Below are positions 25,228 to 26,920 of a stretch of DNA of 26,920 nt, piece by piece. The stretch is from the NCBI RefSeq assembly GCF_938010505.1, contig NZ_CALLVP010000057.1, forward strand, positions 1 through 26,920, given 5' to 3'. Both the position numbers and the translations under genes were made by a program. The notes under the pieces are model-generated. The model worked only from the letters and a program-made list of their open reading frames with translations, searched no databases and had not been told where the DNA came from. The stretch's first letter is position 1; each line of letters opens with the position of its first letter. Origin of the DNA: an uncultured Veillonella sp. (GTDB lineage: Bacteria > Bacillota > Negativicutes > Veillonellales > Veillonellaceae).

Positions 25228-25503
25228 TTATTGAGCAGCTTGTTTTAATGCTTCAAGAATATCTTCTGTGATTTTCTTTTTATTAATATAGCTGCGAACA
25301 ATAGCAATATTTTTCCCTTCAAATTGTTCTGCTAATTCTTTTACAGTAACGATGAGGTCCGCCTTACGTCCTTGAGCCGCATTAAAATCAATAGATTCAA
25401 CTTGTGCATCAATACCATTTTCAGCGCAAATCTCTTCAATTTTCATCTTTAGCATCAAGCTAGAACCAATACCATTACCGCATACAGTTAATACAGAAAT
25501 CAT
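25228..25503 (-). CDS. PTS subunit IIB (UlaB/lactose-galactitol fold)
   Basis: A 91-residue cytoplasmic protein with the P-loop-like phosphorylation site C8-G-N-G-I-G-S-S at the end of the first strand (VLTVCGNGIGSSLMLKMK). Cys8 is the residue that receives the phosphate from IIA. The length and motif match the stand-alone IIB of the ascorbate-type systems. It sits between IIA (21-base gap) and IIC (30-base gap) and has an AAGGAGG ribosome site. Confidence 0.92.
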   Translation of the reverse strand: MISVLTVCGNGIGSSLMLKMKIEEICAENGIDAQVESIDFNAAQGRKADLIVTVKELAEQFEGKNIAIVRSYINKKKITEDILEALKQAAQ

Positions 25504-25524
25504 ACGTGCCTCCTTCTAAACGTA

Positions 25525-25980
25525 TTATTGCTCGTCTAAATGCTCTGCCAAGAATGCTTGTACGTCGTCAATACTTTCAAAGTCAACGGCCGCATCTAAG
25601 AACTCTTCATCCTCAAATAAAGTAGCAATATCTGTCAACAATTGAATATGCTCATCTTTATTAGGAGCACATAAGAATAATGCTACCGATACAGGATCAT
25701 TGTCAGGACTGCCAAAGTTCAGTGGTTTTTCCAATGTCACTAATGCTGTACCTACGCGCTTTGCTCCATGTTCTGGACGAGCATGTGGCATAGCAAGACC
25801 TGGAGCCAATACGATATATGGACCCATTTCACGAACTACCTCAACCATTGCCTCTGTATAAGATGGATCGGTAAAGCCAGCATCAACCATGAGTTGACCA
25901 CCGTGACGAATTACATCTTCCCACGTTTCGGCGGGATAATGAAAGGATACATTATCCTCAGATAATAAATCTTGTAACAA
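25525..25980 (-). CDS. PTS subunit IIA (UlaC/mannitol-fructose type), TTG start
   Basis: A 151-residue cytoplasmic EIIA of the fructose/mannitol fold. The active His is H66 in LAPGLAMPHARPEHG, which takes phosphate from HPr and gives it to IIB. The strand FGSPDNDPVSVALFLCAP and the helix HIQLLTDIATLFEDEEF complete the fold. The gene begins with TTG (25978-25980), preceded by AGGAGGTG at proper distance, and no in-frame ATG fits. It is the first gene of the operon IIA-IIB-IIC-DUF454. No regulator is encoded within the operon. Confidence 0.9.
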   Translation of the reverse strand: MLQDLLSEDNVSFHYPAETWEDVIRHGGQLMVDAGFTDPSYTEAMVEVVREMGPYIVLAPGLAMPHARPEHGAKRVGTALVTLEKPLNFGSPDNDPVSVALFLCAPNKDEHIQLLTDIATLFEDEEFLDAAVDFESIDDVQAFLAEHLDEQ

Positions 25981-26019
25981 ACTAACACCTCCTAAGCTTA
26001 CATCTGTACATATAATTCT

Positions 26020-26025
26020 ATTATA
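26020..26025 (-). promoter_or_regulatory. Putative -10 element of the PTS operon
   Basis: TATAAT on the minus strand, about 40 bases upstream of the IIA start and its AGGAGGTG site. No good -35 lies 16-18 bases upstream, so the promoter may need an activator, or the motif may be chance in AT-rich DNA. Confidence 0.4.
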
Positions 26026-26133
26026 GCTATTCTGATAAATTTTTCATATATCAAAATAACAATGACCTTATAAAAATGAATAAAACCAACATAAGATTTA
26101 ACCATTAAAGTTTATAAAATACCCACTCCTATT

Positions 26134-26149
26134 ATACCTATACAGGTAT
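26134..26149. promoter_or_regulatory. Inverted repeat upstream of the FecCD permease promoter
   Basis: ATACCT (26134-26139) and AGGTAT (26144-26149), perfect arms with a 4-base centre, lie directly upstream of the -35 at 26155. This may be an operator for a regulator of the permease operon; I cannot assign one. Confidence 0.35.
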
Positions 26150-26154
26150 TAATA

Positions 26155-26183
26155 TTGTATATATATTGAGAATTCTCTATACT
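26155..26183 (+). promoter_or_regulatory. Promoter of the FecCD permease operon with palindrome in the spacer
   Basis: TTGTAT (26155-26160), a 17-base spacer, then TATACT (26178-26183). The spacer ends in the perfect 10-bp palindrome GAGAATTCTC (26168-26177), extended to 16 bp with one mismatched pair (26165-26180), which touches the -10. A repressor bound here would block RNA polymerase; a metal-responsive one would fit the gene. Predicted start near 26190. Confidence 0.6.
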
Positions 26184-26230
26184 TAGATGAGGTTTATATT
26201 ACCTACATAAAAATAGAATAAGGAGATTTT

Positions 26231-26920
26231 ATGCAGACTTCGGTAAAAGCATTTATATTATGTCTAATACTCTGTATTTCATTGGTAACAGCTTTACAGT
26301 TTGGAGCTAATTTTATTCCTTTAGATCAAATTATATCAGCTCTTATGTCTATAATTGATCCAAATGCTAAGGCTTCTATAACAGATACGATTATTACAGA
26401 TATACGCTTACCACGACTTATCTACTCAGTTTTAACAGGTATCGGCCTATCACTTGTAGGTTTATTAATGCAGACGGTTACTCGTAATGCACTGGCAGAT
26501 CCCTATGTATTAGGTGTTTCTTCTGGTGCAAGTACAGGCGCCGTTTTTGCTATTATCATGGGTGGACTTCCATTCTTAGGGCAATACAATACGCCTATTT
26601 TTGCGGCCCTAGGCGCAGCACTTTCAATTATATTAGTACTACTATGTGTTGGTAAAAGCAACAGTCCAGTAAAGCTTATCCTCATAGGTATGGGCATGAC
26701 CGGTGTATTCTCAGCCTTAACTATGATGATTATTTATGGTGCTAAGCATGAGGCTCAAGTTCGTAGTGCCATGTTCTGGTTACTTGGTAGTTTTGCAGGT
26801 ATTCAATGGGGTGATCTTCCGTTAACGGCAATCATTGTGACATTGTTTCTACTGTATATTTACATGTTCAATCAAGACCTTGATGTATTGCTACTCGGTA
26901 ATCATGAAGCAGCACAAATG
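26231..26920 (+). CDS. FecCD-type ABC transporter permease, N-terminal part
   Basis: A frame open from the ATG at 26231 to the window edge, giving the first 230 residues of a FecCD/BtuC permease (usually ~330). It begins with a membrane helix (AFILCLILCISLVTALQFG). It then shows the family motifs DIRLPRLIYSVLTGIGLSLVGLLMQ, RNALADPYVLGVSSGASTGA and FWLLGSFAGIQW. Such permeases import ferric siderophores, heme or cobalamin across the inner membrane with a binding protein and an ATPase, probably encoded further right. An AAGGAG ribosome site lies 5-6 bases upstream. It is divergent from the PTS operon, and its promoter carries a palindromic operator-like site. It could be the inner-membrane step for the ligand taken up by the receptors, but that link is only inferred. 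Confidence 0.93.
   Translation, partial: MQTSVKAFILCLILCISLVTALQFGANFIPLDQIISALMSIIDPNAKASITDTIITDIRLPRLIYSVLTGIGLSLVGLLMQTVTRNALADPYVLGVSSGASTGAVFAIIMGGLPFLGQYNTPIFAALGAALSIILVLLCVGKSNSPVKLILIGMGMTGVFSALTMMIIYGAKHEAQVRSAMFWLLGSFAGIQWGDLPLTAIIVTLFLLYIYMFNQDLDVLLLGNHEAAQM

Noticed and set aside
26503..26697. Minus-strand frame at the right edge
   Set aside because: It is antisense to the FecCD permease, whose motifs continue across the whole interval.

Overview
The window comes from a low-GC diderm Firmicute, most likely Veillonella or a close relative (Negativicutes). The basis is strong AGGAGG ribosome sites and AT-rich spacers of Firmicute type, combined with true outer-membrane genes: two giant TonB-dependent receptors ending in Phe, ExbB/ExbD/TonB, and porin-like barrels. 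The genus is an inference. Almost everything lies on the minus strand. Only a truncated hydrolase at the left edge and a truncated ABC permease at the right edge are on the plus strand.

Left part (1-7700). The end of a UPF0173 metallo-beta-lactamase-fold hydrolase converges, over a two-way terminator, with a three-gene operon: a 22-residue-repeat protein, a MoxR-type AAA+ ATPase, and a VWA/metallopeptidase-like protein with a damaged HExxH motif. Upstream lies a second operon: PfkB-family sugar kinase, KtrB and KtrA (potassium uptake), closed by a terminator.

Centre (7680-23260). This is an iron/heme region. An AraC/PchR-type regulator with a Fur-box-like site over its promoter precedes two tandem receptor genes of about 1,675 and 1,692 codons. 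Each receptor is a complete TonB-dependent receptor (plug plus barrel) fused to a second, porin-like barrel module of about 730 residues. The second receptor gene is followed without a visible terminator by exbB, exbD, tonB, a flavodoxin and a HutW/ChuW-like radical SAM heme-degrading enzyme, then a terminator. Together they suggest a pathway that captures heme or a similar ligand at the surface, energises uptake with one shared TonB complex, and opens the porphyrin ring anaerobically with flavodoxin electrons. Both receptor genes carry a near-identical 59-bp promoter block (56/59) and a leader that can fold into a long hairpin. Its 9-bp closing stem shows a compensatory change between the copies, its arms are spaced exactly 48 nt apart in both, and it is followed by a U-rich run. 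A Fur-like palindrome sits inside the loop.

Right part (23360-26920). A four-gene operon encodes a UlaABC-like PTS (IIA with a TTG start, IIB, IIC) and a DUF454/YbaN membrane protein that overlaps IIC by one base. Divergent from it starts a FecCD-type permease for iron/heme/cobalamin-type ligands. Its clear promoter has a 10-bp palindrome filling the spacer, and the gene is cut by the window edge.

The best candidates for something undescribed are the receptor-porin double-barrel fusions and their shared structured leader. I saw no tRNA, rRNA, CRISPR array or insertion sequence.
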